A DNA stretch of 47,328 nucleotides from Acidimicrobiia bacterium (GCA_020832495.1 JAFIEP010000006.1:1-47328); one strand, 5' to 3'; positions 24,689 through 33,335 are shown, numbered from the stretch's first letter. Notes: a model not told the origin generated them from the letters alone. Translations and numbers: made by a program.

Positions 24689-27073
24689 TCACCAGCGCAA
24701 CGTGCCCTGCACCTCGAGCGGGTCGCTCCAGCCCGAGGGGCTGGCCACTCGGGCGGTGACCTGACCGACCGGGCCGTCACCGGTGTCGACGACGGCACTG
24801 CTCGGCGTCCCGTCCTCGGGGGTCACCCGCACGTCGTGGGACCGTTCGTCGTCCACCTCGAACGACGTGGCCTCGAGCGCTTGGCCGGCACGCGGTGGCA
24901 CGAGGCGCACCTCGAGTTCGTCGATGGGACGTTCGTCGACGAACTGCATCGTGGGGCCGAGCGCCACCACGGTGCCGGCCCGTTGGTAGAGAGGGATCCG
25001 CTCGAGCGGTGCCTCGACGGTGATCCACCGACCCCCGTCGTCGGTGTCGATGAGCTCACCGGTCCACCAGTCGGCCCAGGTGCCGGCCGGGAGGTAGACG
25101 CGTCGTCGCCCGCTCGGGTCGAGAACGGGCGCCACCAGCAGCGCGTCGGCGAAGGTCCACTGGTCGGCGATGCGCCACGTGGAGGGGTCGTCCTGGTGGT
25201 CGACCACGAGCGGTCGGAGCATGGGAAGTGACCGGTCGACGGCGCGGCGAGCGGCCGCCCAGATGGTGGGCAGCAGCCGGTAGCGCAGGTCGAGCAGATC
25301 CCGGGCGATGTCGGCGATGTCGGGCCCCCAGGTGTCGAGCTCACGGTCGCTCTCGCCGTGGATGCGGGCGTGCGACCCGAACAGGCCGACCTGCAGCCAG
25401 CGGATGAGCATCTCGCCGTCGGGTCGCCCGAGGAACCCACCGATGTCCTGGCTCCAGAAGGGGAAGCCGGACAACCCGAACGACAGGCCACCACACAGCT
25501 GGGGCCCCAGGTTCGACCAGTCGGCGGTGGAGTCGCCGCCCCAGTGCAGCGGGTAGCGCTGCGACCCGGCCCACGCCGAACGAGCCCAGATGACGGGCTC
25601 ACCGGTGGCCGCCTCGGTGGCTTCCCACACGGCGCGGTTGTAGAGCAGCGGGTAGAGGTTGTGCATGCGATGGCCGGGCGTGCCGTCGTGATAGACGCCG
25701 TCGAGGGGGGCCTGCTCACCGAAGTCGGCCTTGATGGCGGCGGCGCCGAGGTCGAACAGCCGGCGGAGGTGGCGCTGGTAGACGGCGACTGCGTCGGGGT
25801 TGGTGAAGTCGATGCAGCCGACTCGCCCGCCCTCCCAGCCGGGCGAGTAGCAGAGGCCGACGTCGTAGATGCTGCCGTCGGGTTGCTGTACGAAGCCGTT
25901 GACAGCGGCCAGGTCGTCGAACAGCGCGGAGGGTTCGGGGATGTAGGGCAGCTGCCACAGGCACACGTGGACGCCGAGGTCGGCCATCTCGGCCAGGTAG
26001 CCGGCGGGGTCGGGGAAGCGCTCGGTGGAGAACTCGAGGTTGCAGAACCAGTCGCGGTCGTACCAGTGGGTGTCGAGGTGCAGGACGTCGAGCGGCAGTC
26101 GCTCCGCGCGTAGCCGGCGCACGAGTGACCGGGTCTCCTCGGCGGAACGATAGGAGATCTTGGATTGCCAGAAGCCGAACGACCACCGTGGTGGCAGGCC
26201 GGGCCGGCCGGTGAGTTCGGTGAGGCGGTCGAGGACGGTGGCGATGTCGCCGACCAGCACGAACAGGTCGTAGTGCGCATCCTCGAGGGCGACCTGGACA
26301 TCGGCGGCCACCCGACTGCCCACCCAGGCGGTCATGCGACACGAGTGGTTGGCCAACACGCCGTAGCCGTGGGTCGACACGAAGACCGGAACGTTCTTGT
26401 AGCTGCGCGGCGTGGTCGTGCCGGTGGCCTCCTCCATGTTCACGTCGATGGTCTGTCCCACCTTGTCGAGGCCGAGGAACTGCTCGCCGAAGCCGTAGAT
26501 GCACTCGCCGGGGCGCAGGCCGAACGTCTCGGTGGCCACCGGTCGACCGCTGTCGGTCACGCGGTGCACCCCGGTGGGAGAGGTGTCCCACAGCCCCCAC
26601 CGGTTCTTCTCCGGCCCACCGACGAGCACGATCTCCTCACCAGTGGCGTCGGCGATCAGCACCGAGAACGGGGCCAGGGTGACCACGACGGTCACCTGCT
26701 CGCCGACGAGGCGCACAATGCCGTCGACCTCCTCGGCGTCGCCGGCCACCGTGGCAGGGGGCACGTCGACAAGCATCGGCGTGTCGCCGTCAGGCACGGC
26801 GTCACCCTCGCAGTAGCGGAGCCGCACGCCGCCGGAGCCGACCAGGTCGATGCGGTACCGGCCGACGAGTTCTTGGCCCTCGTCGGGCAGGTCTGCTGCG
26901 GTGACCTCACCGGACTGGATGCGCGTTGCCGGCGCCACGGTGCGCAGCTCCACCCAGCCCGGACCGAGGTCGGCCACCTCTGCTCGGGCCACGCAGGCGC
27001 GCACCACCTGCCGAGACTCGAGGCGTCGGGTGTCCAGGCGGTCCTCCTGTGGGTGGGTGTCGTAGAGGCTCAT
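24689..27073 (-). CDS. Glycoside hydrolase family 31 alpha-glycosidase (YicI-like)
   Basis: The product is 794 residues from the ATG at 27073. The N-terminal beta domain contains GECIYGFGEQFLGLDKVGQ. The catalytic barrel has FGFWQSKISYRSAEE and VLHLDTHWYDRDWF. The nucleophile is Asp450 in KADFGEQAP, matching YicI KTDFGE, and the acid/base is Asp514 in HWGGDSTADW; GLSGFPFWSQDIGGF follows. The C-terminal beta domains are intact (VYLPAGTWADWWTGE, ERIPLYQRAGTVVALGP). There is no signal peptide, so it acts in the cytoplasm, most likely as an alpha-xylosidase or alpha-glucosidase on imported oligosaccharides. Its ATG overlaps the gntR stop (ATGA), so the two are translationally coupled. Confidence 0.93.
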   Translation of the reverse strand: MSLYDTHPQEDRLDTRRLESRQVVRACVARAEVADLGPGWVELRTVAPATRIQSGEVTAADLPDEGQELVGRYRIDLVGSGGVRLRYCEGDAVPDGDTPMLVDVPPATVAGDAEEVDGIVRLVGEQVTVVVTLAPFSVLIADATGEEIVLVGGPEKNRWGLWDTSPTGVHRVTDSGRPVATETFGLRPGECIYGFGEQFLGLDKVGQTIDVNMEEATGTTTPRSYKNVPVFVSTHGYGVLANHSCRMTAWVGSRVAADVQVALEDAHYDLFVLVGDIATVLDRLTELTGRPGLPPRWSFGFWQSKISYRSAEETRSLVRRLRAERLPLDVLHLDTHWYDRDWFCNLEFSTERFPDPAGYLAEMADLGVHVCLWQLPYIPEPSALFDDLAAVNGFVQQPDGSIYDVGLCYSPGWEGGRVGCIDFTNPDAVAVYQRHLRRLFDLGAAAIKADFGEQAPLDGVYHDGTPGHRMHNLYPLLYNRAVWEATEAATGEPVIWARSAWAGSQRYPLHWGGDSTADWSNLGPQLCGGLSFGLSGFPFWSQDIGGFLGRPDGEMLIRWLQVGLFGSHARIHGESDRELDTWGPDIADIARDLLDLRYRLLPTIWAAARRAVDRSLPMLRPLVVDHQDDPSTWRIADQWTFADALLVAPVLDPSGRRRVYLPAGTWADWWTGELIDTDDGGRWITVEAPLERIPLYQRAGTVVALGPTMQFVDERPIDELEVRLVPPRAGQALEATSFEVDDERSHDVRVTPEDGTPSSAVVDTGDGPVGQVTARVASPSGWSDPLEVQGTLRW

Positions 27074-27822
27074 TGGTCGGCTCCGGGCTCGGGCGTGGGC
27101 GGATGGGTGCTGGCGGTGGCATCGGCCGCCTCGGTTGGTGTGCTGCGCGCCAGGTAGTCGCAGAGGAGGTCGGCGGCGTCGTCGAACCGGTTGGCCTCGA
27201 GGGCGGTGAACTGTGCCTCGTGGGCAGCCACGTAGTCGTCGGGAGGGTGGGCTCGACCGGCGGCAGCAAGCAGTGAGCGGTAGGTTTCGCCCGTGTCGTT
27301 CACCACGAACAGGGTGGCCCACAAACCGCACGCCTCGAGGGTGAGGGCGAACTGTTCGGTATCGGCGACCAACCAGGCGTCGGAGTCGTGGCGAACACGC
27401 CAGGCCCCCTCGACCGCGGCCCGAGCGTCGTCGAGGTCGCCGGGGCGCATCGTCCGCTGGCAACGTCGGAAAGCGTCACCCACGAAGGCCGCCAACAGGT
27501 CGGCCAACTCGCCGGCCAGGTCGTGGCGGAGCTGACGGTCGGCGTGGGCCAGCAGCAGCGGCATGGCCCGCAGCGACCATTCCCGTCGTGGGCGGACCTC
27601 GACGCCCGAACCATGACGGACGGTGACCAGGCGCCAGTCCTCGAGTCGGGCATAGGCCTTCGACACCGAGGCCCGACTGGTACCGAAGCGCAGGGCGGCC
27701 TCCCGTTCGGTGGGTAGCCGGCCGCCGGCCGGTAGGCGGCCGGAGACGATGTCGTTGGCCAGGACCTCGACCACGGCATCGGGGCCGGGATGCGGAGTGG
27801 CGTGTGCGGCGCCGGGGACCAT
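27070..27822 (-). CDS. GntR family transcriptional regulator (FadR-like)
   Basis: The product is 250 residues from the ATG at 27822. The promoter places the likely transcript start at this codon, so the mRNA would be leaderless. The winged helix is DAVVEVLANDIVSGRLPAGGRLPTEREAALRFGTSRASVSKAYARLEDWRLVTVRHGSG (in pieces, about 14-72). The C-terminal all-helical domain (about 85-235) resembles FadR/FCD effector domains. It is coupled to the GH31 gene by an ATGA overlap and is probably a local repressor responding to a sugar or sugar derivative, bound at the palindrome 27830-27859. It could also control the divergent gene pair at 27939. Confidence 0.88.
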   Translation of the reverse strand: MVPGAAHATPHPGPDAVVEVLANDIVSGRLPAGGRLPTEREAALRFGTSRASVSKAYARLEDWRLVTVRHGSGVEVRPRREWSLRAMPLLLAHADRQLRHDLAGELADLLAAFVGDAFRRCQRTMRPGDLDDARAAVEGAWRVRHDSDAWLVADTEQFALTLEACGLWATLFVVNDTGETYRSLLAAAGRAHPPDDYVAAHEAQFTALEANRFDDAADLLCDYLARSTPTEAADATASTHPPTPEPGADQ

Positions 27823-27828
27823 GTCGAC

Positions 27829-27859
27829 ATATTGGCATAGCCAATTGGCTTTGCCAATA
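27829..27859 (-). promoter_or_regulatory. gntR-GH31 promoter with 30-bp nested palindrome
   Basis: On the minus strand TTGGCA (27852-27857) and CAATAT (27829-27834) form -35 and -10 elements 17 bp apart, and the start codon lies 6 bp beyond. Segment 27830-27859 is a 30-bp palindrome with 28 matching positions. Its order is TATTGGC, ATA, GCCAATTGGC, TTT, GCCAATA, so four TTGGC/GCCAA half-sites alternate. A bound GntR dimer or pair of dimers would cover the whole promoter. Confidence 0.75.
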
Positions 27860-27938
27860 GGCTCTGGCGGCGCACGTCGATCCACGGATCTGCGAGTGCA
27901 TGGCTCATGTGGTCACAGTGGTCTGCGAACATCGGTCC

Positions 27939-28427
27939 ATGACCTTCGGTCGATCTCCCGGTCCGCCGGCCACCGCGCGCCAGCTCACCCAGCTCAGCGA
28001 GCTGATCCAGGAGGCCGGTCACGTGGACTTCGCCGACGCACGAGGGCCGTTGGGACTCAACCAACGCCAGGCCGGTGGACGCTTCACCCGCGACGAGGCC
28101 GACGAACTGATTGCACGCCTCGAACACGAGGCCGATGTGGCCGCCGGGCGAGTGGCGTCGACCGGCGAGTCCCCGCACGACAACGTGAGTGGGCAGGGCC
28201 GGTCGCCGGCCCGGGAGCGTGGGACGCCGCCGAAGCGGTCGACTTCGTCGCCGAAGGCCGCCTCGACGACGTCGGGGCGCGACGCCGACCGGTCCCGGGC
28301 TGGGGGAGACCGCCCACCACCGGCCGGCGCGGGCGCTGGTCGCCAGGCGCGGAACCTGCGCACGGTCCCGACCGAACTGCTGGCGGCTGAGTTGCAGCGC
28401 CGAGGCTGGATCGTTGTCGAACCCTGA
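27939..28427 (+). CDS. Small conserved-looking protein of unknown function
   Basis: The product is 162 residues from the ATG at 27939 (MTFGRSPGPPATARQLTQL). The N-terminal ~75 residues look structured and helical: LSELIQEAGHVDFADARG, then LNQRQAGGRFTRDEADELIARLE. I believe similar segments occur in other actinobacterial small proteins, but I know no function. A low-complexity Ser/Arg/Pro/Gly linker (about 85-140) leads to a short helix NLRTVPTELLAAELQRRGWIV. The last 14 bp overlap the MFS start, so both are on one transcript. It is divergent from gntR. Confidence 0.6.
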   Translation: MTFGRSPGPPATARQLTQLSELIQEAGHVDFADARGPLGLNQRQAGGRFTRDEADELIARLEHEADVAAGRVASTGESPHDNVSGQGRSPARERGTPPKRSTSSPKAASTTSGRDADRSRAGGDRPPPAGAGAGRQARNLRTVPTELLAAELQRRGWIVVEP

Positions 28428-29766
28428 GCCGCCCCTGCACCTCTACCGTTGGCGGAGCCGACCGGTGCTCGGCGTGGCACTGTTGATGGTGGCGGTGGGC
28501 TTCTGCCAGTTCAGTCCCGCGGCGGTCCTCGCCGACGTGGCCGAGTACTTCGGCGAGCCGGGTGGTGCCGGTGACACCATTGCCGAGCAGGCTGGCTTGT
28601 CCGGTACGGCGCTCGGCATCGGCCTGGCCACCATCCGAGTGGCGTCGCTGGGTGCGTTGGCCCTTGCCGCCCTGGCCGACCGCCGCGGACGGCGCCGCAC
28701 CGCCTTGTGGTGGGTGAGCGCTGGCATCGCCATGACGGTGGTGGCGGCCGGTGCACCGTCGTACTGGTGGTTCGTGGTGGCACTGGCTCTCGCCCGACCG
28801 CTCCTCACCGCCACCAACACGATCGGGCAGGTGCTGGCCGCCGAGTACACCAGCGCCTCCCAACGCACCTGGGCGTTGGCCCTGGTGGCCGCCTCGTACG
28901 GCATCGGCGCCGGCTTGGTGGTGGTCCTGCGTGCGGTGCTCGAGACGCAGGTGTCGTTCCGGGGTGTGTTCGCCGCCGCCGCTGTGGCGTGGGTGTTGGT
29001 GGCGGTGGCTGCCCGGCTTCTCGTCGAGCCGGAACGCTTCACCCGCGCCGCGGGGGTGCGGCTCCGGCTCGACCGTTCGTGGTTCCGCCGTCCACCAGCC
29101 GCGGCGGTGGTCGATGACCCGGTGTCCGATGGTGCGACGGACGCCGCTCGAACCCCCGTGCCGGGGTCGTTCCGTCGACGCTTCGTGGTGGTGGCGGCGC
29201 TCGTCATGGCGGCCTCGGCGGTCACGGCGCCGGCCAACACGTTCCTGTTCGTGTTCGCCGAAGGTGTGCTCGACGCGTCGGCGAGCCTGACCGCAGCGCT
29301 CGTGGTGTCCTCGGCGCCGTTGGGTCTCGGCGGCCTGCTCGTGGGTCGAGCTCTGGCTGACCGCCTGGGTCGACGCCCCACCGTGGCCATCGGCCTGGCT
29401 GGCCTCGGTGTCGGCGCCGCAGTGGCCTACTCGGGGAGCACGACGGCGCTGGCGGTGGGGTTCCTGGGTGCGGTCTTCATCGGATCGGTGTTCGCCACCC
29501 CGATGTCGGCCATGGCCTCGGAGTTGTTCCCCACGTCGATCCGGGCCTCGGTGGCCGGGTGGATGGTGGTGCTCGGTGTCACCGCCGCCACCGCAGGGCT
29601 GTTCGGTGTTGGATGGCTGGCCGACCGGGCGGACAGCTTCGGTGTGGCCATGATGGCGGTGGCCGTCCCTGCGGTGTGCCTCTCGTTGGTGGTGGCCGCC
29701 GTTCCCGAGACCCGAGGTCTCGAGCTGGAGGACTCGGCGCCCGAATCTCTGCGCCACGCCCACTGA
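28414..29766 (+). CDS. MFS transporter
   Basis: The product is 450 residues if the TTG at 28414 is used (LSNPEPPLHLYRWRSRP); a GTG at 28465 is an alternative. The frame has about 12 hydrophobic segments. Motif A appears in the first half as ALADRRGRRRTALWW and is repeated in the second as RALADRLGRRPTVAIG, with FPTSIRASVAGW near the end, as in sugar-porter/MFS_1 proteins. It is a proton-coupled or facilitative transporter in the inner membrane. Divergent transcription from gntR-GH31 suggests it could import the glycoside hydrolysed by GH31, which is inference. An Asp/Arg-rich loop (about 195-250) separates the halves. Confidence 0.88.
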   Translation: MSNPEPPLHLYRWRSRPVLGVALLMVAVGFCQFSPAAVLADVAEYFGEPGGAGDTIAEQAGLSGTALGIGLATIRVASLGALALAALADRRGRRRTALWWVSAGIAMTVVAAGAPSYWWFVVALALARPLLTATNTIGQVLAAEYTSASQRTWALALVAASYGIGAGLVVVLRAVLETQVSFRGVFAAAAVAWVLVAVAARLLVEPERFTRAAGVRLRLDRSWFRRPPAAAVVDDPVSDGATDAARTPVPGSFRRRFVVVAALVMAASAVTAPANTFLFVFAEGVLDASASLTAALVVSSAPLGLGGLLVGRALADRLGRRPTVAIGLAGLGVGAAVAYSGSTTALAVGFLGAVFIGSVFATPMSAMASELFPTSIRASVAGWMVVLGVTAATAGLFGVGWLADRADSFGVAMMAVAVPAVCLSLVVAAVPETRGLELEDSAPESLRHAH

Positions 29767-29842
29767 CCGGGCTGTCTGACCGCGCTCCCTGCCTGGGCTG
29801 TCTGACCGGGCTGTCTGGCCGCGCTCTCTGGCTGGGCACGTT
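29765..29842. repeat. 39-bp tandem repeat at the MFS stop codon
   Basis: Two 39-bp units (29765-29803 and 29804-29842) begin within the MFS stop codon and differ at several positions. Each contains smaller TGACCG-type blocks (29764, 29777, 29803, and again at 29847). No gene is encoded. Confidence 0.7.
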
Positions 29843-29892
29843 CCCTTGACCGCGCTCCGTCGTCGGCGCCCACGGTGGGTGTCGACACCCCC

Positions 29893-29938
29893 AACTGCCG
29901 GCGATGTGCGCTCGATATGCCCCAGATCGCCGGCAGTA
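29893..29938. repeat. 46-bp palindromic repeat (family B, copy 1)
   Basis: Arms ACTGCCGGCGAT (29894-29905) and ATCGCCGGCAGT (29926-29937) are perfect 12-bp complements around a 20-nt loop. Its reverse complement matches the copy at 34843-34888 at 38 of 46 positions, loop included. It sits between the convergent MFS and TetR genes and may also terminate both. Confidence 0.8.
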
Positions 29939-30016
29939 TGCGAGAGGGGTGCGGGATTGGGGCGCAGGGGACGCGGGAGAGGCGCGCGAGCGTGCGGCGG
30001 CCCGCTGTCCGTCGAC

Positions 30017-30706
30017 TCAGCCGATCTCGTCGTGGAGGAGGCCGCGGAGGCTCTGCTCACACAGCAGGTCGACCAGGAACTCCTGCTCGGGCCACTCGAA
30101 CGATGGCTTGGCGATGAGCAGCGAGGCGAGGCCGTGCATGCCCATCCACAGCGCCAGCGAGGTCAGTTCCGGGCCGGGGCCATGGAATCGGCCGGCGTCG
30201 TAGGCATCGACCACGTTGCGGTAGAGGCTCTGGAAGGCCACCGAGTCGTGGAGCCCCTCCATGGTGGACTCGTGTCCCGTCCAGTCGTTGCGGTCCATGA
30301 ACAGCACGCGGTACGCAGCGGGGTGCTCGGTGGCGAAGGCGACATAGGCATGGCCAGCAGCGCGCACCCGCTCGACCGGGTCGTCGATGTCGGCGAGTGC
30401 CGTGTCCATCCGATCGGCCAGCCGATCGAAGAGCCGTTCGCACACGGCGTGGACCAGGCTGTCCTTGTCGTCGAAGTGGAGGTAGATGGCAGGCGAGGTC
30501 CGGCCCACCTTCTCGGCCACCGCCCGGATCGACACGGCCTGTTCGTCGCCGGCGGCCACCAACAACTCCTCGGTGGCATCGAGGATGTCCTCACGAAGTT
30601 GCTGGCCCTCTCCCCGACGGGCGCGGTGCCCACGACGCGCCGGACGGGCGCCCCCTGAGGTGCGCCCGTCGGCGGGATCGTCGCTTGGATCGGAGGTCGG
30701 GGTCAT
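30017..30706 (-). CDS. TetR family transcriptional regulator
   Basis: The product is 229 residues from the ATG at 30706. A disordered basic leader (about 1-35) precedes the DNA-binding domain: LREDILDATEELLVAAGDE and SIRAVAEKVGRTSPAIYLHFDDKDSL at about 55-80. The C-terminus has AAYRVLFMDRND and LALWMGMHGLASLLIAKPSF, the TetR_C_33-like pattern of AcrR relatives. It lies 40 bp behind the MMPL gene on the same strand and probably represses that operon, including itself, through the operator at 33113-33139. Confidence 0.87.
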   Translation of the reverse strand: MTPTSDPSDDPADGRTSGGARPARRGHRARRGEGQQLREDILDATEELLVAAGDEQAVSIRAVAEKVGRTSPAIYLHFDDKDSLVHAVCERLFDRLADRMDTALADIDDPVERVRAAGHAYVAFATEHPAAYRVLFMDRNDWTGHESTMEGLHDSVAFQSLYRNVVDAYDAGRFHGPGPELTSLALWMGMHGLASLLIAKPSFEWPEQEFLVDLLCEQSLRGLLHDEIG

Positions 30707-30746
30707 CGCCGAGACGACCGCCGGTCCCCGCCCTGGTGGTGGTGGC

Positions 30747-33089
30747 TCACGGCGTGCCGGCACCGACCGGTGGCGAGGCCGACTGGTCGGACGGGTCGGA
30801 TGGGGCGGCCTGCCCGACAGCGTCCGAGAGGTCGACGACCATCGAGTCAGCAGCGGCTTCGGCTGCAGCGTCACTCATGCCCACCGCATGGTAGATGCGC
30901 CGCATCCACCGCGGGGCCCACCAGTTGGCATCGCCGGCCATGACCATGAACGACGGCACCAGCAGGCCCCGGACCACGGTGGCGTCCATGAGCACCGCCA
31001 GGGCCAGACCGAGCCCGAACAGGGTCATGAAGGCCACGCTCGAGGTGGCGAAGGCCAGGAACACCACCGAGATGATGAGCGCCGCTGCGGTGATGACTCG
31101 ACCGGTGCGGGCCATGCCGGCCACCACCGATGCCGAGTTGTCCCCGGTGCGGTCGTACTCCTCCTTGATCCGGCTGAGCAGGAACACCTCGTAGTCCATC
31201 GACAGCCCGAAGGCGATGCAGAACATGAGGATGGGAGTGGTGGCGTCGAGCATGCCGGTGGGGGTGAAGCCGAGGATGCCCGACAGGTTGCCGTCCTGGA
31301 ACACCCACACCATGGCGCCGAGCGTGGCGGTCAGGCTCAGGGCGTTGAGCACCAGGGCCTTGAGGGGCACGAGGAGGCTCCCGAAGGTGAGGAACAGCAG
31401 CACGAAGATGACCGAGGCGATGATGGCCAGGGCCAGCGGCACCCGGGCCTGCAGGGCAGCCTTGGTGTCCACCAGCTCGGCGGAGGGTCCGCCCACCAGG
31501 ACCGTCGCTCCCGCCGCGGTGGTGGCGACCTCACGGATGTCGGCCACCAGTTGCTCGCCGTCGGCGGAGATGGGTTCCACTGCGGGCACAACTGACAGCC
31601 ACTCCACGTCGTCAGCGGCGAACCGTCGATCGCCGGGGGCGGCTGGGAGCACCTGCGTGCCGTCGAGCCACACGCCGCTGTCGCTGTCGACCCGTGAGAC
31701 CGATGCCAGCGTCGAGAGGACGGCGGCAGTGTCGGCGGCCGACGTGGCCAGGTCGGTATCGAGCGCGCTCTCGGCGGTGAACACGACCGTGGTGGCCTGG
31801 GCCTCGTTGGAGCTGTAGTCGCTGCGGAGGGCGTCGGACACCTGGCGGCTGGCGGCATCGACCGACAGCACCCGATCGTCGGGGGTGCCGAGGTTGATGT
31901 TCAGGAACGGGGTGCCCAGCGCCAAGAGCACCAGCACCACGACGGTGGCGATGGGGAGCGGACGGCGCATCACCGCAGTGGCCAGTCGGGCCCAGGTGCG
32001 CCCGGCGCGGGCGGCAGCCTCGGCGGGATCCCGGCGACGTCCGATCCGCCCGGCATCGATGCGGTGGCCCAACACCATGAGGATGGCGGGGAGCACCACG
32101 ACGGCGCCGGTCACGGCCAGCAGCACCACAGGGATGCCGGCATAGGCGAAGGACCGGAGGAAGCTGAGGGGGAAGATCAGCAGGGCGGCCAGCGACGCGG
32201 CGACGGTGATGCCGCTGATGGCCACCGCCCGCCCGGCGGTCATCACCGTGCGCAACAGGGCGGGTCGGGTCTCGAGGCCGCCGCTGCGTTCCTCCCGGTA
32301 GCGGGTGACCACGAACAACGAGTAATCGATGGCCAGGCCGAGCCCGAGCGCGGTGGTCAGGTTGAGGGCGAAGATCGACACCTCGGTGACCGAGGCCAGC
32401 AGCTCGAGTACGACGAAGGTGCCGACGATGGCGAACCCGCCGATGAGCACGGGCAGCAGGGCGGCGACCACGCTGCGGAACACCCACAGCAACAGCAGCA
32501 GGGTGAGGGGGAGGGCGATGAGTTCGGCGGTGCGCAGGTCGCTCTCGATGGTCTCGCCCACCTCGTGGAACACTGCGGCCTGGCCACCGACGGCCACCTC
32601 GAGGCCGTCGCCGGTCGTGCCCGTATAGCGCTCGATCAGCTCGCCCACCCGGTCGTTCACTGCGGTGTCGCTGCCGTTGATGCTGGCCAGCACCAGCGCC
32701 GAGCGGCGGTCGTCGGCGGCGAGTGGTGGCGCACCACCGAGCGACCAGTAGCTGATGACGTCGGCTACGCCCTCCTCGGCGGCCAGCCGGTCGGTGAGGG
32801 CCAGGCCGGCGTCGCGGATGGTGGTCACGTCGACGGTGGTGGCGGCGTCCGTGGTCCCCGGGTCAGGGCGGGCGAGCAGGACGAGGTTCGGAGCGTCCGC
32901 GCCGAAGCGATCCTCGATCACCTCCCGGGCGACGGTGGACTCTGCGCCCGGAGCGGAGAAACCGCCCGAGCTGAGCGAGTTGGCCACGTCGGCACCGATG
33001 GCGCCGGCGCCGGCGAAGGCGATGGCGGCGAGGATGACGACCAACCACGCCCGCCGTGCAACTGCGGATCCGAGTCGTGCGAAGAGCAT
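30747..33089 (-). CDS. MMPL family membrane transporter
   Basis: The product is 780 residues from the ATG at 33089 with AGGAGG upstream. It has the RND/MMPL layout: one TM segment, a large extracytoplasmic loop (about 40-185), five or six TM segments, a second loop and a second TM set. Family motifs are LGLGLAIDYSLFVVTRYREE in the first half and FGLSMDYEVFLLSRIKEEYDRTG in the second, each with the proton-relay Asp-Tyr. The C-terminal ~50 residues are soluble and Ser/Asp-rich. It is likely a proton-driven exporter of lipids, siderophores or drugs; the substrate is not predictable. It is the first gene of an operon with a TetR regulator. Confidence 0.93.
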   Translation of the reverse strand: MLFARLGSAVARRAWLVVILAAIAFAGAGAIGADVANSLSSGGFSAPGAESTVAREVIEDRFGADAPNLVLLARPDPGTTDAATTVDVTTIRDAGLALTDRLAAEEGVADVISYWSLGGAPPLAADDRRSALVLASINGSDTAVNDRVGELIERYTGTTGDGLEVAVGGQAAVFHEVGETIESDLRTAELIALPLTLLLLLWVFRSVVAALLPVLIGGFAIVGTFVVLELLASVTEVSIFALNLTTALGLGLAIDYSLFVVTRYREERSGGLETRPALLRTVMTAGRAVAISGITVAASLAALLIFPLSFLRSFAYAGIPVVLLAVTGAVVVLPAILMVLGHRIDAGRIGRRRDPAEAAARAGRTWARLATAVMRRPLPIATVVVLVLLALGTPFLNINLGTPDDRVLSVDAASRQVSDALRSDYSSNEAQATTVVFTAESALDTDLATSAADTAAVLSTLASVSRVDSDSGVWLDGTQVLPAAPGDRRFAADDVEWLSVVPAVEPISADGEQLVADIREVATTAAGATVLVGGPSAELVDTKAALQARVPLALAIIASVIFVLLFLTFGSLLVPLKALVLNALSLTATLGAMVWVFQDGNLSGILGFTPTGMLDATTPILMFCIAFGLSMDYEVFLLSRIKEEYDRTGDNSASVVAGMARTGRVITAAALIISVVFLAFATSSVAFMTLFGLGLALAVLMDATVVRGLLVPSFMVMAGDANWWAPRWMRRIYHAVGMSDAAAEAAADSMVVDLSDAVGQAAPSDPSDQSASPPVGAGTP

Positions 33090-33112
33090 GGCGGGCCTCC
33101 TGGCCGTACTAG

Positions 33113-33139
33113 CGCTAAGTTAGCGTTGATAAGTTAGCG
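33113..33139 (-). promoter_or_regulatory. Probable TetR operator upstream of MMPL gene
   Basis: CGCTAA-G-TTAGCG (33113-33125) is a perfect 13-bp palindrome. A second TTAGCG half-site follows at 33134-33139, so AAGTTAGCG occurs twice 14 bp apart (33117 and 33131). The site is 24 bp upstream of the MMPL start, AT-richer than its surroundings, and is placed to block the promoter. Confidence 0.65.
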
Positions 33140-33212
33140 CCGATAATGCTCGTGGATCTGCTGGCTGGCAACGTGTTGTGTGTCACAGGGGCGCGCCGAT
33201 GCCCGCCCGGGA

Positions 33213-33255
33213 CTGTGTGCGCTGGGGTACCGCATCGGTACCTGGCTGCACGCAG
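33213..33255. repeat. Stem-loop repeat (family A, diverged copy 3)
   Basis: Outer arms CTGTGTGCG and TGCACGCAG pair with two wobbles. The inner hairpin is GGTACC-GCATC-GGTACC (33226-33242). It aligns without gaps to 9138-9180 at 30 of 43 positions, and several of the differences are paired changes that keep the stem. It lies between the MMPL start and the acidic protein gene. Confidence 0.7.
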
Positions 33256-33335
33256 AACCCGATAGCGGGGCGGGCGGGTCAGTGATGTGGGCTCGCTGGG
33301 CGGCGGCGGCTCGAGTCCACGACCGTCAGACGCGG

